A DNA stretch of 64,000 nt from Pseudomonas saudimassiliensis (lineage in GTDB: Bacteria > Pseudomonadota > Gammaproteobacteria > Pseudomonadales > Pseudomonadaceae), in assembly GCF_000939975.1 (NCBI RefSeq), contig NZ_LK391969.1, positions 714,693 to 778,692 on the forward strand. The letters are read 5' to 3'. Under the pieces are notes generated by a model. The model was not told the origin of the DNA, ran no database searches, and saw only the letters and a program-made list of their open reading frames with translations. Shown here in pieces: positions 8,434 through 18,054 of this stretch (the stretch's first letter is position 1; every line of letters begins with the position of its first letter). A program made the translations under genes and the position numbers.

Positions 8434-9468
8434 TCAGAGGTTGCGGGTAAATTCCAGCATCCGCTCCAGCGGGCGCACCGCGGCCGGAATCAACGCCTCC
8501 GGTACCAGAATCTCGTTAGTGCCCTGCTCCAGGCTCTGCAGCACCCGTGGCAGGGTGTTCATAGCCATCCACGGGCAGTTGGCGCAGCTGCGGCAGGTCG
8601 CTCCGTCACCCGCAGTGGGCGCGTCGATCAACCGTCGACCCGGCGCAGCCTGCTGCATCTTGTAGAAGATGCCCTTGTCGGTCGCCACGATGAAGGTCGG
8701 GTTCGACAGCTCCTGGGTCGCCTTGATCAGCTGGCTGGTCGAGCCGACCACATCCGCCAGCTCAACCACCGAGGCCGGGGATTCCGGGTGCACCAGGATG
8801 GCCGCATCCGGATAGACTGCCTTGAGATCGAGCAGGGCCTTGGCCTTGAACTCCTCGTGGACGATACAGGCGCCATCCCACAGCAGCATGTCAGCACCCG
8901 TCTTGCTCTGGATATAGCCGCCCAGGTGCTTGTCCGGCGCCCAGAGAATCTTCTCGCCCCGGTCCATCAGGCTTTCGACAATCGGCAACGCGCAGCTGGA
9001 GGTAACTACCCAGTCGGCCCGCGCCTTTACCGCAGCGGAGGTGTTGGCATACACCACCACGGTCCGGTCCGGGTGCTGATCACAGAAAGCGGAGAATTCG
9101 TCAATCGGACAGCCGATATCCAGCGAGCAGGTAGCGTCCAGGGTGGGCATCAACACCCGCTTTTCGGGGCTGAGGATCTTCGCCGTTTCACCCATGAAGC
9201 GCACGCCGGCTACCACCAGGGTGCTGGCCGGATGATTCTTGCCGAAGCGGGCCATTTCCAGTGAGTCGGACACGCAACCGCCGGTTTCCTCCGCCAGCTC
9301 CTGGAGCAGCGGGTCAGTGTAGTAATGCGCAACCAGTACCGCGTCATGGGCCTTCAGTGCCGTGGCGATGCGAACCTTGTAGTCGGCCCGCTCGGTATCG
9401 GTCAGCGGCGCAGGCTGCTTCGCAGCCAGATGGGCCTGCACCAGCAACCTTTCGGAAATCTGAGACAT
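8434..9468 (-). CDS. nadA: Quinolinate synthase A
   Basis: The product is 344 residues, close to E. coli NadA. NadA condenses iminoaspartate with dihydroxyacetone phosphate to quinolinate in NAD biosynthesis, using a [4Fe-4S] cluster. Visible landmarks are [13 protein letters not shown] near 48, the Cys-containing TCSLDIGCP near 113-121, GACIVHEEF near 198-206, and the C-terminal [13 protein letters not shown], which carries the last cluster ligand. The ATG at 9468 follows AGGGG at suitable spacing. The gene is monocistronic as far as seen and converges on bepA. Confidence 0.96.
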   Translation of the reverse strand: MSQISERLLVQAHLAAKQPAPLTDTERADYKVRIATALKAHDAVLVAHYYTDPLLQELAEETGGCVSDSLEMARFGKNHPASTLVVAGVRFMGETAKILSPEKRVLMPTLDATCSLDIGCPIDEFSAFCDQHPDRTVVVYANTSAAVKARADWVVTSSCALPIVESLMDRGEKILWAPDKHLGGYIQSKTGADMLLWDGACIVHEEFKAKALLDLKAVYPDAAILVHPESPASVVELADVVGSTSQLIKATQELSNPTFIVATDKGIFYKMQQAAPGRRLIDAPTAGDGATCRSCANCPWMAMNTLPRVLQSLEQGTNEILVPEALIPAAVRPLERMLEFTRNL

Positions 9469-9630
9469 CTAACAACCCCTCCGGGAATGGAACGGGCGAC
9501 ATCATACCACGGTCGCCCGGTTCTACCGATTACCCAACCGGAACTCCGCTGAGCGAGGCGAGTCAAGGATTAGGGAGGCGCTGGATACCGGTGTCTCTGG
9601 GACAGACACTTATGACGAGGCAGGACTCCC

Positions 9631-10278
9631 ATGTTCAGACACGTACCCGGTCTTTTCTACGCGCCCAGCGCAACCTGGAACCGCATCCACGACGACATCG
9701 AACGCAGCCCCGGCGGCTTCATTCCCCTGCTGCTGATCGGCTCGCTGATACCCGCCCTGTGCGCCTATTACGGTGGCGCCATCTCCGGCTGGGAATTCTT
9801 CGGCGCAGACCAGGAGAAATTCCTCAGCCCGTACAGCGCAGCGCTGCTGGCATTGGCGGTGTGGCTGGCCTATGTCAGCAATGCGGTCATCATGGGCTTC
9901 ATGGTGCGCTGGGTTCTGTTCCGCACGCCGGTGCGCCCCTCGGTGCTACGGGGCATGGCATTCGCTACCTTCCTGTCCGTACCTTTCATGCTGGGTGCCC
10001 TGGCGGCCCTGCTGCCCCAGCGCTGGTTGATGGTGCTCGCCCTGGGCGTCATTGGCAGCTATTCGACCCTGCAGTTGTACCTCGGGCTGCCGATCTTCAT
10101 GCGGTTGAGCAAGAGCAAGGCGTATTTCTATGCCACCTGCATCCTTGCCATCGGCTTGCTGGCCATCGTTAGCGTCGGCCTGTTCTATCTGGAAAGCTGG
10201 CGGGCGGTTTCCCCACCGGGTGAATATCAGGGTGTCGAGGAGCGTATCGAACAAGATAACGAGCCGGCGTCACCCTGA
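9631..10278 (+). CDS. Yip1-family inner membrane protein
   Basis: The 215-residue protein starts MFRHVPGLFYAPSATWNRI, a soluble N-terminal segment typical of bacterial Yip1-domain proteins. About five hydrophobic segments follow (roughly 33-55, 68-92, 105-125, 130-150, 163-188) and a charged C-terminal tail. The function of bacterial Yip1 proteins is not established. The stop lies within the 3' end of the convergent topoisomerase gene (9-bp overlap). The start is supported by GGCAGGA a few bases upstream. Confidence 0.8.
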   Translation: MFRHVPGLFYAPSATWNRIHDDIERSPGGFIPLLLIGSLIPALCAYYGGAISGWEFFGADQEKFLSPYSAALLALAVWLAYVSNAVIMGFMVRWVLFRTPVRPSVLRGMAFATFLSVPFMLGALAALLPQRWLMVLALGVIGSYSTLQLYLGLPIFMRLSKSKAYFYATCILAIGLLAIVSVGLFYLESWRAVSPPGEYQGVEERIEQDNEPASP

Positions 10279-11322
10279 CGCCTGGCTTGCCGAGCAGCCC
10301 TGCAGAAACACCAGTAGATCCACTTCCTCCGGCTTGAGCCAGCGGCGCCTGGCTCGCCCCTTGCTCCAGCGCACTCCATCGAGCTCACCGCGCAGATAGC
10401 TATCCAGAATCGCCGGGTGGATATAGCACTTGCGACATACCGCCGGGGTATTCCCCAACTCCCCTGCTACGTCCTTGACGACCTCGGCCACCGCCTGCTT
10501 GCTCGGCTTGCGCCCCTCGGCAACCAACTGGCGCAGGCTGGCCAAGGCCAGACTGCTGCCGGCCCAGGTACGGTAATCCTTGGCGGTAAAATCCCCACCG
10601 GTGATCTCCCGCAAGCACTGATTGATATCCGATGAGCTGACCGAACAGGGGTGGCCCTCGTCATCCAGATACTGGAACAGATGCTGGCCCGGTAATTCCT
10701 TGCAGCGCCGCAGCACCCGCGCCAGGCGCGGATGACGCAGATTGATGTGATGCTCCACGCCGCTCTTGCCACGGAAGCGGAAGCGGATGCTGTCGCCGCG
10801 CAGGGTCAGATGCCGGTTGCGCAGCGTGGTAAGGCCGTAGGATTTGTTCTGCCGGGCGTACTCCTGATTGCCCACCCGGACGCAGGTCTCGTCGAGCAGC
10901 ATGATGACCGCAGCGATCACCTTCTCGCGCTTCAGCGCGCGGACCCGGAGACGCTTGTCCAGCTCCCGCCGTAACTTGGGCAGGGCGTTACCGAACGCCA
11001 ATAGCCGTTCATACTTGGCCGCGTCACGTACTTCCCGCCAGAGGGGATGATAGCGATATTGCTTGCGCCCACGGGCATCGCGTCCGGTGGCCTGGAGATG
11101 GCCCAGGGGATCGCGACAGATCCAGACGTCCCGATAGGCCGGGGGAATGGCGAGGGCGTTGATTCGTTGGATAACAGCCTGATCGCGAATGCGACGGCCT
11201 TCTTCATCAAAATAGGCAGCGACGCCGTCCAGCACCTTGCGGCTGTAGCCCGGCGCGCTGTCGGTGACATAATGAAGCGCCGGCGGACACCAGTCTGGGG
11301 ATTCCGAGGCCGCCGGCTTCAT
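10270..11322 (-). CDS. DNA topoisomerase IB (poxvirus-like)
   Basis: The 350-residue protein matches the bacterial/poxvirus type IB topoisomerases, which relax supercoils through a 3'-phosphotyrosine intermediate. Seen directly: an N-terminal region with YRYHPLWREVRDAAKYERL (about 90-108), the segment containing ALKREKVIAAVIMLLDETCVRVGNEEY-like sequence (about 130-155), KDYRTWAGS (about 245), and the CYIHP active-site motif with Tyr near residue 300. It is minus-strand, 12 nt after the DUF2383 gene, so the two may be co-transcribed. This enzyme is accessory in bacteria rather than essential. Confidence 0.92.
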   Translation of the reverse strand: MKPAASESPDWCPPALHYVTDSAPGYSRKVLDGVAAYFDEEGRRIRDQAVIQRINALAIPPAYRDVWICRDPLGHLQATGRDARGRKQYRYHPLWREVRDAAKYERLLAFGNALPKLRRELDKRLRVRALKREKVIAAVIMLLDETCVRVGNQEYARQNKSYGLTTLRNRHLTLRGDSIRFRFRGKSGVEHHINLRHPRLARVLRRCKELPGQHLFQYLDDEGHPCSVSSSDINQCLREITGGDFTAKDYRTWAGSSLALASLRQLVAEGRKPSKQAVAEVVKDVAGELGNTPAVCRKCYIHPAILDSYLRGELDGVRWSKGRARRRWLKPEEVDLLVFLQGCSASQASG

Positions 11323-11334
11323 CGCAGTTACATA

Positions 11335-11796
11335 TCAGCTGCGGGCACGTTCGGCGTCGCGCAGCATTTTCACCTGGTCGTGGTTACGCAGTACACCGTC
11401 ATACTGACGCTGAACTACCTGGCGAATATCTTCCGGCAGCGCCTTTTCCAGCGCCTGACGGTAGCTCTTCTTGGCCACGTCTTCACCGCGCTCGCACTCG
11501 TTGAGGATGGCCTCGTCATCCTTGCCGGTGATCAGGGATTTCAGATCAACCCAGCGGCGGTGCAGATCACCGCTCATGCTGGTGCTGTCCTCAGGGTCAC
11601 CGCCCAGACGGATCACGATGGCCTGCAGCTCCTGGGCAGCCTTGGCGCAGCCCGCGGCGCGCTCGGTGAACAGCTGCTTCAGTTCGGGACGCTTGATGTC
11701 CTCGGCGCAGACGCGGAAGCCTTCTTCGCCGTCCTTGCTGGTCTCGATCAGATCGTTCAGGGTAGAAATAATTTCTTTGGTATCAATGGCATTCAT
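11335..11796 (-). CDS. PA2169/DUF2383-family four-helix-bundle protein
   Basis: The 153-residue protein has a ferritin-like amphipathic helical pattern. It starts MNAIDTKEIISTLNDLIETS and has the family-typical DGEEGFRVCAEDIK segment followed by ELQAIVIRLGGDPEDSTSMSGDLHRRWVDLK. These features belong to the DUF2383/PA2169 family, often linked to envelope stress or stationary phase; the biochemical function is unknown. I chose ATG 11796, preceded by CAGGAG; the upstream in-frame start at 11862 has no family sequence. It is divergent from a hemerythrin gene across 166 bp and upstream of topoisomerase IB. Confidence 0.85.
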   Translation of the reverse strand: MNAIDTKEIISTLNDLIETSKDGEEGFRVCAEDIKRPELKQLFTERAAGCAKAAQELQAIVIRLGGDPEDSTSMSGDLHRRWVDLKSLITGKDDEAILNECERGEDVAKKSYRQALEKALPEDIRQVVQRQYDGVLRNHDQVKMLRDAERARS

Positions 11797-11962
11797 GAAA
11801 CAACTCCTGCTATTACGCTGAGTGGTATACAACTGACCCCGCGCAGGCGGAGCGGGTTCCATCTGATTTCAATCCATGCCAACCGAGCAAATAGTCTGAA
11901 CAGCCGCGCACCGAAACCGTCCAAATCCTTGGGTACCGCCCAACTGATGAGGATGATAAAAA

Positions 11963-12418
11963 ATGAACGCCATTGAACTTTTGAAAGCCGACCATGAGGT
12001 CGTCAAGCAACTTCTGGAAGAGATCAGTTCCACCAGCGAGCGCGCCTTCAAGAAACGCGCAGAACTGTTGAAGAAGATCGAAATGGAGCTGAGTATCCAC
12101 ACCACCATTGAAGAGGAAGACTTCTATCCCGCCTTCAAGGAGGCCGGAGCCAAGGAAGAGCTGAAGATGTACCACGAGGCAAAGGAAGAACACCGTGCGG
12201 TCGAAGCCCTGGTATTGCCTGACCTGCTCAAAACCGACCCCGGCAGCGTGGAATTCTCCGGACGCATCAAGGTCCTCAAGGAGCTACTTGAGCATCATAT
12301 CGAAGAGGAAGAAGAAGAGATGTTCGCCACCGCCACCGAATTGATGAGCGAAGAGCAACTGGAAACGTTGGGCAAGCAAATGGAGGAAAAGAAGAAAAGC
12401 CTGAAGAAGGCAGCCTGA
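11963..12418 (+). CDS. Hemerythrin HHE-domain protein
   Basis: The 151-residue all-helical protein carries the HHE pattern: an early KADHEVV (His11), an IHTTIEEEDFYPAF segment (about 46-60), YHEAKEEHRAVEAL (about 74-87) and ELLEHHIEEEEEEMFA (about 110-125). These His and Glu residues would bind a di-iron centre that senses or stores oxygen, or responds to NO or redox stress. The C-terminal tail is Lys/Glu rich. A TGAGGATG ribosome-binding site precedes the ATG. The gene stands alone and diverges from the DUF2383 gene. Confidence 0.87.
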   Translation: MNAIELLKADHEVVKQLLEEISSTSERAFKKRAELLKKIEMELSIHTTIEEEDFYPAFKEAGAKEELKMYHEAKEEHRAVEALVLPDLLKTDPGSVEFSGRIKVLKELLEHHIEEEEEEMFATATELMSEEQLETLGKQMEEKKKSLKKAA

Positions 12419-12446
12419 ATAACATGGAGTGCTATCAGGCGCGAAA

Positions 12447-12522
12447 TGGTGGGTCGTGTAGGATTCGAACCTACGACCAATTGGTTAAAAGCCAACTGCT
12501 CTACCAACTGAGCTAACGACCC
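12447..12522 (-). tRNA. tRNA-Lys (anticodon TTT)
   Basis: The minus strand reads GGGTCGTTAGCTCAG for acceptor and D-arm, an anticodon loop CTTTTAA with anticodon TTT, GTTCGAATC in the T-arm, and an encoded 3' CCA, 76 nt in all. The 7-bp acceptor stem GGGTCGT pairs with ACGACCC. In pseudomonads tRNA-Lys genes are used as island attachment sites, but only 28 bp separate its 3' end from the hemerythrin gene, so no island is present here. Confidence 0.97.
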
Positions 12523-12584
12523 TTTCGATGCGCGATATCTTACTGATTTATCACTGAAACTCAAGAATTTTTTTGAATTTTTTT

Positions 12585-12619
12585 CCGGTGTGCCCGATCC
12601 CCCGCACACCGGTCTTTTT
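12585..12619 (+). terminator. Rho-independent terminator, plus orientation
   Basis: A perfect 9-bp stem (CCGGTGTGC at 12585-12593 with GCACACCGG at 12604-12612) is followed by TCTTTTT on the plus strand. In the minus direction the hairpin is followed by A residues, so it does not fit cpoB or the tRNA. The nearest plus-strand gene upstream is the hemerythrin, 166 bp away with the tRNA lying antisense between. Confidence 0.7.
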
Positions 12620-12634
12620 CGCCAGGCGGCAATA

Positions 12635-13450
12635 TTACTGGAGGTTGTTCAGCTCGCGGCGAGCCAGTTGCGCGGCGGAGGCATCCGGGTGCTTGTCCAG
12701 TACCTCCTGGTAGAGCTGGGCAGCCTTGGTCGAATTGCCCAAGCGCCGCTCCACCTCGGCCAGTTTATACAGCGCATCGGATTCCTTGCGATGGCCAGCG
12801 TATTGGCTGATCACCTTGGCGAAAGCCTGCCCCGCCGACTCCAGACTACCCTGGACCAGGTAGACCTCACCCAACCAATACTGGGCATTGCCGGCGTAAT
12901 CACTATTCGGGTAGCGACGCAGGAAGGCATTGAAGGCCATCTCGGCCTTTTCAAAGTCGCGCGCTTTGACCTGATCGAACGCGGCTTCATAGAGCAGCTT
13001 CTCACGGGCGGGGTCCGCCTCGGCGGATGCCTGCGGGGCCGCTCCGGTCGCCGGGGCGTTGCCAGCCGGTGTCACCGGCGGCAGGGTATTACCATTGGCA
13101 GGGGCGCTCGAGCCTGACGGCGCGGGCGATCCTGCGGAAATCGAGGAAAGTCGGCGATCAATGTCCTGATAACGATCAAGCTGATCCTTTTCCAACTTCT
13201 TCAGTCGATGCTCCTGCTCTTCGAGCAGGCCACGCAGCATGGAGACCTCCTGCTGCATCTGATACAGCTGCTGCATAAGCTGGCCCTCTACCGAGAGGCC
13301 AGCCGAGGACGATCGGGTATCAGGCAGTGACGGCGCCTGCGTCGGGTAGCCCGAAGCGTTTCCGCCCGAGCCTTCCATTACCGGAACTTGGGCCATTGCC
13401 GTGACCGGCAGCAGCAGACAACCCAGCACTAATCCCTGATACCCTTTCAT
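12635..13450 (-). CDS. cpoB: Cell division coordinator CpoB (Tol-Pal protein YbgF)
   Basis: The 271-residue periplasmic protein has a signal peptide ending at AMAQV, an N-terminal coiled coil (about 55-105, rich in Gln, Leu and Glu: QLYQMQQEVSMLRGLLEEQE), a Pro/Ala/Ser linker (about 108-150), and three TPR repeats that begin with KLLYEAAFDQVKARDFEKA. CpoB links Tol-Pal function with peptidoglycan synthesis at the septum. It is the last gene of the tol operon, 8 nt after pal, with GAGGT before its ATG. In P. aeruginosa queE and queC follow; here the tRNA follows directly. Confidence 0.94.
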   Translation of the reverse strand: MKGYQGLVLGCLLLPVTAMAQVPVMEGSGGNASGYPTQAPSLPDTRSSSAGLSVEGQLMQQLYQMQQEVSMLRGLLEEQEHRLKKLEKDQLDRYQDIDRRLSSISAGSPAPSGSSAPANGNTLPPVTPAGNAPATGAAPQASAEADPAREKLLYEAAFDQVKARDFEKAEMAFNAFLRRYPNSDYAGNAQYWLGEVYLVQGSLESAGQAFAKVISQYAGHRKESDALYKLAEVERRLGNSTKAAQLYQEVLDKHPDASAAQLARRELNNLQ

Positions 13451-13458
13451 GCGACCTC

Positions 13459-13965
13459 TTACTTACGCAGTTCTACGCGACGGTTCTGAGCCCAGGCTTC
13501 TTCGCCAGTGCCAGTAACAGCTGCTTTCTCTTCACCGTAGGAAACCAGTTCCAGCTGAGCGGGAGATACGCCCTGCAGAACCAGGTAACGCTGTACGGCG
13601 GCCGCACGGCGCTCACCCAGAGCCATGTTGTACTCGCGAGTACCACGCTCGTCAGTGTGGCCTTCCAGCACTACGCGGTTGCCCTGGGCCTTGAGATCCT
13701 TGGCGTGTACGTCCAGGGCGCGCATGGCTTCAGGCTTCAGCTCGGAGCTGTCGAACTCGAAGTAGAAAGTGGTGATGGCACGCAGAGCAGCTTCTTCGCT
13801 GCTGACGCTGCCGGCACCAGCCGAGGAAGAAGCGGAGCTGTCGTAGCCAGCGTTCGGATCGACTGCGCCAGTGCCGGCTGCATCGCCGCCCTTGGAAGAA
13901 CAGCCAACCACAACGCCGAAAGCGACAACCAGAGCTGCAAACTTGCCGAACTTGATAACTTCCAT
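13459..13965 (-). CDS. pal: Peptidoglycan-associated lipoprotein Pal (OprL)
   Basis: The 168-residue lipoprotein has lipobox VVVGC (Cys22) after [12 protein letters not shown], a Gly/Ser linker, and an OmpA-like peptidoglycan-binding domain with [26 protein letters not shown] and the closing WAQNRRVEL. It anchors the outer membrane to peptidoglycan and is the partner of TolB and CpoB. Two adjacent ATGs exist (13968, 13965). I prefer 13965 because AGGAG lies 6 nt upstream of it and OprL proteins start with this methionine. Confidence 0.97.
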   Translation of the reverse strand: MEVIKFGKFAALVVAFGVVVGCSSKGGDAAGTGAVDPNAGYDSSASSSAGAGSVSSEEAALRAITTFYFEFDSSELKPEAMRALDVHAKDLKAQGNRVVLEGHTDERGTREYNMALGERRAAAVQRYLVLQGVSPAQLELVSYGEEKAAVTGTGEEAWAQNRRVELRK

Positions 13966-14009
13966 CATAGACTCCTGATAAACCCCATTTGGTTTAGTGT
14001 TGGTATACC

Positions 14010-15308
14010 CTATGGCAGGTATGGGGACCATGATGGTACGCGCAGGTCTGTGAACTTCGTCGGAATCTCCGACCGTGCACGACCATTGGTCGAAACCAGC
14101 ATAAGTACACCCCGTCCCTGTTGACGGGTAGCGTAAATTAACATAGTGCCGTTGGGTGCGACAGTAGGCGACTCATCCAATGACGTTTCTGTTAATACTT
14201 TCAGATTGCCTCTTTCCAGATCCTGGGTGGCAATATGAAAATTCCTGTAGCCGTCCTGCCGGTGAACCATGACCATGGTGCGGCCATCCACTGACACTTT
14301 GGCATTGGCATTATAGTTGCCCACGAACGTAAGGCGCTCAGTACTGCCATTATTCAGACTCTGTTTATAAATCTGCGGCCGCCCCCCACGATCGGAGGTA
14401 AACACCAGGGTGTTGTTATCGAGCCAGTCCGGCTCGGTATCAATACCGAAGTGATTGGTTACCCGGCGCATCTGTTTAGTCGCCAATTCCATGACGTAGA
14501 TTTCCGGGTTGCCGTCACGTGACAGCACAAATGCGAGACGCTGGCCATCTGGCGACCAGGCTGGCGCGCCGTTAAGCCCTTCGAAATTGGTGATGCGCTC
14601 ACGGCGTCCGGTCTGGACGTAGTGAATGAAGATTTCCGGCCGCCGCGATTCGAAAGACACGTAGGCGATACGCTGGCCATCCGGTGCGTAGGACGGGGTC
14701 AGGATCGGCTCGCGTGACTGTAGCAGAGTTACCGCGCGTGCGCCGTCGTAATCGGAGCGCTGCAGGGTGTACCGGGTGTTGTCCGCCGAGAAGCGTTCCG
14801 CTGCCACGTACAGCAGCTTGGTGCTGAACGCACCCTTGATGCCGGTAATGTGCTCGAAGACCTCATCGCTGATCTTGTGCGCCATATCCCGCAGCTGGTT
14901 CTGGCTGCCGCTTACCGTGCGCGACAGGATTACCTGCTCCCGAGCGACGTTATACAGGTGGTATTGCGCCTGGTAGCCCGAGCCAGTGCTGGTCACCTCT
15001 CCAGCCAGAACGTACTCCACCCCCAGCAGTCTCCAGTCGCGGGGGAATATCTCCTCGGCGCGGGTCGGCTGGCTGAGCATGTTTTCCCGGGCGAACGGGG
15101 TGAACATCCCCGAGTTGCGCAGGTCGTTGCCGGTAATCTGGGCGATGTCTTCAGCCAGGGGCGCACCGCCTTGCCAACCGAAAGGAACGACCGCGATAGG
15201 CGTAGCCTTGTCGCTGCCCCGGGTGATTTCGATGGCCTCTTGAGCCAGCGCCGTCTGTGCCAGCAACAGCATGGCAGCACAGGTGAGCCAGTACTTCATG
15301 GTTTTCAT
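14010..15308 (-). CDS. tolB: Tol-Pal system beta-propeller protein TolB
   Basis: The 432-residue periplasmic protein has a signal peptide (ending ALAQEA), an N-terminal domain with [18 protein letters not shown], and a six-bladed propeller visible as repeated [28 protein letters not shown] and similar segments. TolB binds Pal and is displaced by TolA during division. The ATG at 15308 shares one base with the tolA stop (TGATG); a TTG at 15311 is an alternative. The pal gene follows after 44 bp. Confidence 0.96.
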   Translation of the reverse strand: MKTMKYWLTCAAMLLLAQTALAQEAIEITRGSDKATPIAVVPFGWQGGAPLAEDIAQITGNDLRNSGMFTPFARENMLSQPTRAEEIFPRDWRLLGVEYVLAGEVTSTGSGYQAQYHLYNVAREQVILSRTVSGSQNQLRDMAHKISDEVFEHITGIKGAFSTKLLYVAAERFSADNTRYTLQRSDYDGARAVTLLQSREPILTPSYAPDGQRIAYVSFESRRPEIFIHYVQTGRRERITNFEGLNGAPAWSPDGQRLAFVLSRDGNPEIYVMELATKQMRRVTNHFGIDTEPDWLDNNTLVFTSDRGGRPQIYKQSLNNGSTERLTFVGNYNANAKVSVDGRTMVMVHRQDGYRNFHIATQDLERGNLKVLTETSLDESPTVAPNGTMLIYATRQQGRGVLMLVSTNGRARSEIPTKFTDLRVPSWSPYLP

Positions 15309-16396
15309 CAAAATGCCAAGTCCTCTGGTTTGAAGCGTAGGGTACGCTGCCTATACAAACGATCGAAGGTCGACGGACTTTCCCGGGACAACTGCTGCAT
15401 TTCCGGGATCCGGCCCACGTTGCGCACAGCCTGTACCGCCGACTGGTCGAAGCCGGCGTCACCACTGGAGCGCAGTACCACCACATCGGTTATGTCGCCC
15501 GAGGGCAACATGCTGATCCGCACCTCGACCACCATGCCATTGCGCGCAGTCGGCGGGCGGCGCCACTGCTCACTGACATAGCGGCGTATCACATCATCGT
15601 AGCTGGCAGCTACCTCATCGCCAACCTGATCGGCCTGAGCCTGCTGGTATTGCGTATCGTCGGCCAGCAGCTCGGCCAGCGCCTTGGCCTTGGCCTCCTC
15701 CTGCTCACGCTTGAGCTTGGCCACCCGGTCTGCCTCGGCCTTCTTGGCCGCCGCTTCGGCATCAGCCTTGCGCTTGGCCTCTTCCGCTGCCTTGCGTTTG
15801 GCTTCTTCTGCTTTTTTGGCCTCGGCGGCTTTGGCGTCCGCGGCCTTCTTCGCGTCTTCCGCCGCCTTGCGTTTGGCGGCTTCCTCGGCGGCCTTCTGCT
15901 TCGCGGCTTCGGCTTCGGCCAGCTTCTTCGCGGCGTCCGCCTGGCGCTTGGCCTCCTCCGCCTTCTGTTGTTCGACCTGCGCGGCCTGCCGACGTTCCTC
16001 GGCCGCCTTATCCTGGGCCGCCTTGGCCTCGGTCGCCTTGGCCGCAGCAGCAGCTGCCTCGGCCTGACGCTGTTCGGCGGCAGCACGCTGGGCGGCTTCC
16101 TGCGCTTCCTGGCGCTTCTGCTGCTCGCGCTGCAGCTCTTCGGCTTCGTGGCGCTGGGCGGCGGTGCGCTGGGCTTCCCCGGCGATCTTCTGATCGGTCT
16201 GGGTCGTCGCCGGGCTCTTCGAGTTCAACTGCACCAGCGTCGCCCGCACGATCGGCTTGGCCGGCTCGAATTCCGGTGCCGAACTGAAGGACACGAACAG
16301 GAACACCAGCACCAACAGGTGCAGCGCCACCGCCTTGATAATCGATGCGGTGAAACGGTCCTGACCGGATGAGGGCATGGGGTCGCGGTTGTTCAC
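15308..16396 (-). CDS. tolA: Cell envelope integrity protein TolA
   Basis: The 362-residue inner-membrane protein has a short cytoplasmic N-terminus, one transmembrane helix (about 18-41), and a very long Ala/Lys/Glu-rich helical domain (about 65-245) built of AAEEAKRKA-type repeats. A C-terminal TonB-like domain starts near [22 protein letters not shown]. TolA spans the periplasm and couples TolQR energy to TolB-Pal. The start is a GTG at 16396 that overlaps the tolR stop (GTGA); GAGG precedes it. Confidence 0.95.
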   Translation of the reverse strand: MNNRDPMPSSGQDRFTASIIKAVALHLLVLVFLFVSFSSAPEFEPAKPIVRATLVQLNSKSPATTQTDQKIAGEAQRTAAQRHEAEELQREQQKRQEAQEAAQRAAAEQRQAEAAAAAAKATEAKAAQDKAAEERRQAAQVEQQKAEEAKRQADAAKKLAEAEAAKQKAAEEAAKRKAAEDAKKAADAKAAEAKKAEEAKRKAAEEAKRKADAEAAAKKAEADRVAKLKREQEEAKAKALAELLADDTQYQQAQADQVGDEVAASYDDVIRRYVSEQWRRPPTARNGMVVEVRISMLPSGDITDVVVLRSSGDAGFDQSAVQAVRNVGRIPEMQQLSRESPSTFDRLYRQRTLRFKPEDLAF

Positions 16397-16839
16397 GGTG
16401 CCTCGGTAATCAGGCCGACATTCGGCACGCCTGCCTGCTGCAGGGAAGCCATTGCAGTAACAACGACGCCGTAATTCACATCGCGGTCACCACGGATGTA
16501 AACCAGGGTGTCGGGGCGCGCCCGCATGACCTTGGTCACGCCGTCGGTCATTTCCTCCAGCGACACGGCGCTGTCGGTCTGATTCTCCGTATCCACGGTT
16601 TCACCCAGGTTCCAGTAATACGTGCCATCGGCCAGGACCGATAATGTCAGCACCTGCTGGTTGGAGTCGGACGGCAGGACCTCACTGGCCACCTGCGGCA
16701 GGTCGACCTTCACGCCCTGGTTGAGCATCGGCGCCGTCACCATGAAGATCACCAGCAGCACGAGCATCACGTCGATATAGGGCACGACGTTCATCTCGGC
16801 AACCGGTTTACGTTTCTGGCGTCTGCCTCTGTGTAGCAT
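16393..16839 (-). CDS. tolR: Biopolymer transporter TolR
   Basis: The 148-residue protein has a basic N-terminus (RGRRQKRKPVAEMN), one transmembrane helix with the conserved PYIDVMLVLLVIFMVTAP segment whose Asp takes part in proton conduction, and a periplasmic domain ending VGLITEAP. I chose ATG 16839, with GGGGAG 5 nt upstream. A GTG at 16845 that overlaps the tolQ stop is possible but lies too close to the ribosome-binding site. It forms the TolQR motor with TolQ. Confidence 0.95.
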   Translation of the reverse strand: MLHRGRRQKRKPVAEMNVVPYIDVMLVLLVIFMVTAPMLNQGVKVDLPQVASEVLPSDSNQQVLTLSVLADGTYYWNLGETVDTENQTDSAVSLEEMTDGVTKVMRARPDTLVYIRGDRDVNYGVVVTAMASLQQAGVPNVGLITEAP

Positions 16840-16841
16840 GC

Positions 16842-17531
16842 TCACTCCCCTTCGCTGGCATGCACGCGGCGATGCAGGATGCTGGAGAACTCATCGGCAA
16901 AGGTGTAGTAGTGATTGATCAGGTTTTCCGACTGGGCCGCAAAGCGGTTGTAGGCGATTACCGCCGGGATGGCGGCGAACAGGCCGATGGCCGTGGCGAT
17001 CAACGCCTCGGCAATACCCGGGGCCACGGTGGCCAGGGTCGCCTGCTGCACGGTAGCCAGGCCGCGGAAGGAGTTCATGATGCCCCAGACGGTACCGAAC
17101 AGGCCGATATATGGACTGGTGGAACCCACGGTCGCGAGGAACGGCAGGTGCTGTTCGAGGCGCTCTTCTTCACGGGAGATAGCCACCCGCATGGAACGCT
17201 GCACGGCGTCCATGACCGCTTCCGGATCCACGCCTGGCTGCTGGCGCATGCGCGAGAATTCCTTGAAGCCGGCACGGAAGATCTGCTCCAGCCCGGAGTC
17301 GGGATCAGGATTGCCGGTGACCTGGCGATACAGTTTGGACAGATCGATACCGGACCAGAACCGGTCCTCGAAATCATCCAGGGTTTTCTTGGCCGAGCGC
17401 AGCACCGTGCTACGTTGGAAGATCAGCACCCAGGAAGCGACAGACGCCGCCAGCAGGGTCAGCATCACCAACTGCACCAGCACACTGGCACTGCTTATGA
17501 GGTGCCACATCGACATTTGATCAGGTTGCAC
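16842..17531 (-). CDS. tolQ: Tol-Pal proton-channel subunit TolQ
   Basis: The 229-residue ExbB/TolQ-family protein has a first transmembrane helix near 11-35 ([20 protein letters not shown]), a cytoplasmic loop, and two later helices beginning near [23 protein letters not shown] and [20 protein letters not shown]. These form the conserved pore with TolR. The start is a GTG at 17531 with AAGGAG nine bases upstream; it overlaps the ybgC stop by 11 bases. Confidence 0.95.
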   Translation of the reverse strand: MQPDQMSMWHLISSASVLVQLVMLTLLAASVASWVLIFQRSTVLRSAKKTLDDFEDRFWSGIDLSKLYRQVTGNPDPDSGLEQIFRAGFKEFSRMRQQPGVDPEAVMDAVQRSMRVAISREEERLEQHLPFLATVGSTSPYIGLFGTVWGIMNSFRGLATVQQATLATVAPGIAEALIATAIGLFAAIPAVIAYNRFAAQSENLINHYYTFADEFSSILHRRVHASEGE

Positions 17532-17976
17532 TATCCACTTCTCCTTCTTGGCTGCTTTGTCGCGTCCCGAAGGCGGCGCCCAGGGCAGCTGGAATCATTC
17601 TGGGCTTGTAGCGATCGGCGCTGACGCAGGCCACCAACACTTCCCCTTCACACAACAATTTTCCATCCGTTCGCCGAACCTGCTGAGCGAAGCGGACACT
17701 TGCACGCTTGAGTTCCAAGACATCAGCGCTGATAACAAGTTCATCGTCCAGGCACGCAGGTGCGTGGTAACGGGCGCTTACCGAATGGACGACAAAGATG
17801 ATGTTTTCGCGTTGCAGCGCGCTTTGATCAAACCCCAGGGAACGAACCAGCTCGGTGCGGGCACGTTCCATGAACTTCAGATAGTTGACGTAGTAAACAA
17901 TGCCGCCGGCATCGGTATCCTCAAAATAGACACGGGCTCTGAGCGCGAATGGCTGCCCTGAAATGTCAGATCGCAT
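17521..17976 (-). CDS. ybgC: Acyl-CoA thioesterase YbgC (Tol-Pal associated)
   Basis: The 151-residue hot-dog-fold protein has the 4-hydroxybenzoyl-CoA thioesterase signature [26 protein letters not shown] near the N-terminus, where the Asp of DAGGIVY is catalytic. It hydrolyses short or acyl-carrier-linked thioesters at the membrane and is the first gene of the tol operon in many proteobacteria. I chose ATG 17976 because the family starts close before this motif; an upstream in-frame start at 18021 adds unrelated residues. Confidence 0.93.
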   Translation of the reverse strand: MRSDISGQPFALRARVYFEDTDAGGIVYYVNYLKFMERARTELVRSLGFDQSALQRENIIFVVHSVSARYHAPACLDDELVISADVLELKRASVRFAQQVRRTDGKLLCEGEVLVACVSADRYKPRMIPAALGAAFGTRQSSQEGEVDSAT

Positions 17977-18054
17977 AATGTAGGGCCAAGCTAAGGGTTT
18001 GCATAGCGGCTTTGCCTCCAAATCGAAAATATTTTTATACGGGGGCGGCGGACC

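Noticed and set aside
15650-16372. Long plus-strand frame rich in Leu/Gly opposite tolA
   Set aside because: It is the antisense of the Ala/Lys/Glu repeat of TolA and has no start context.
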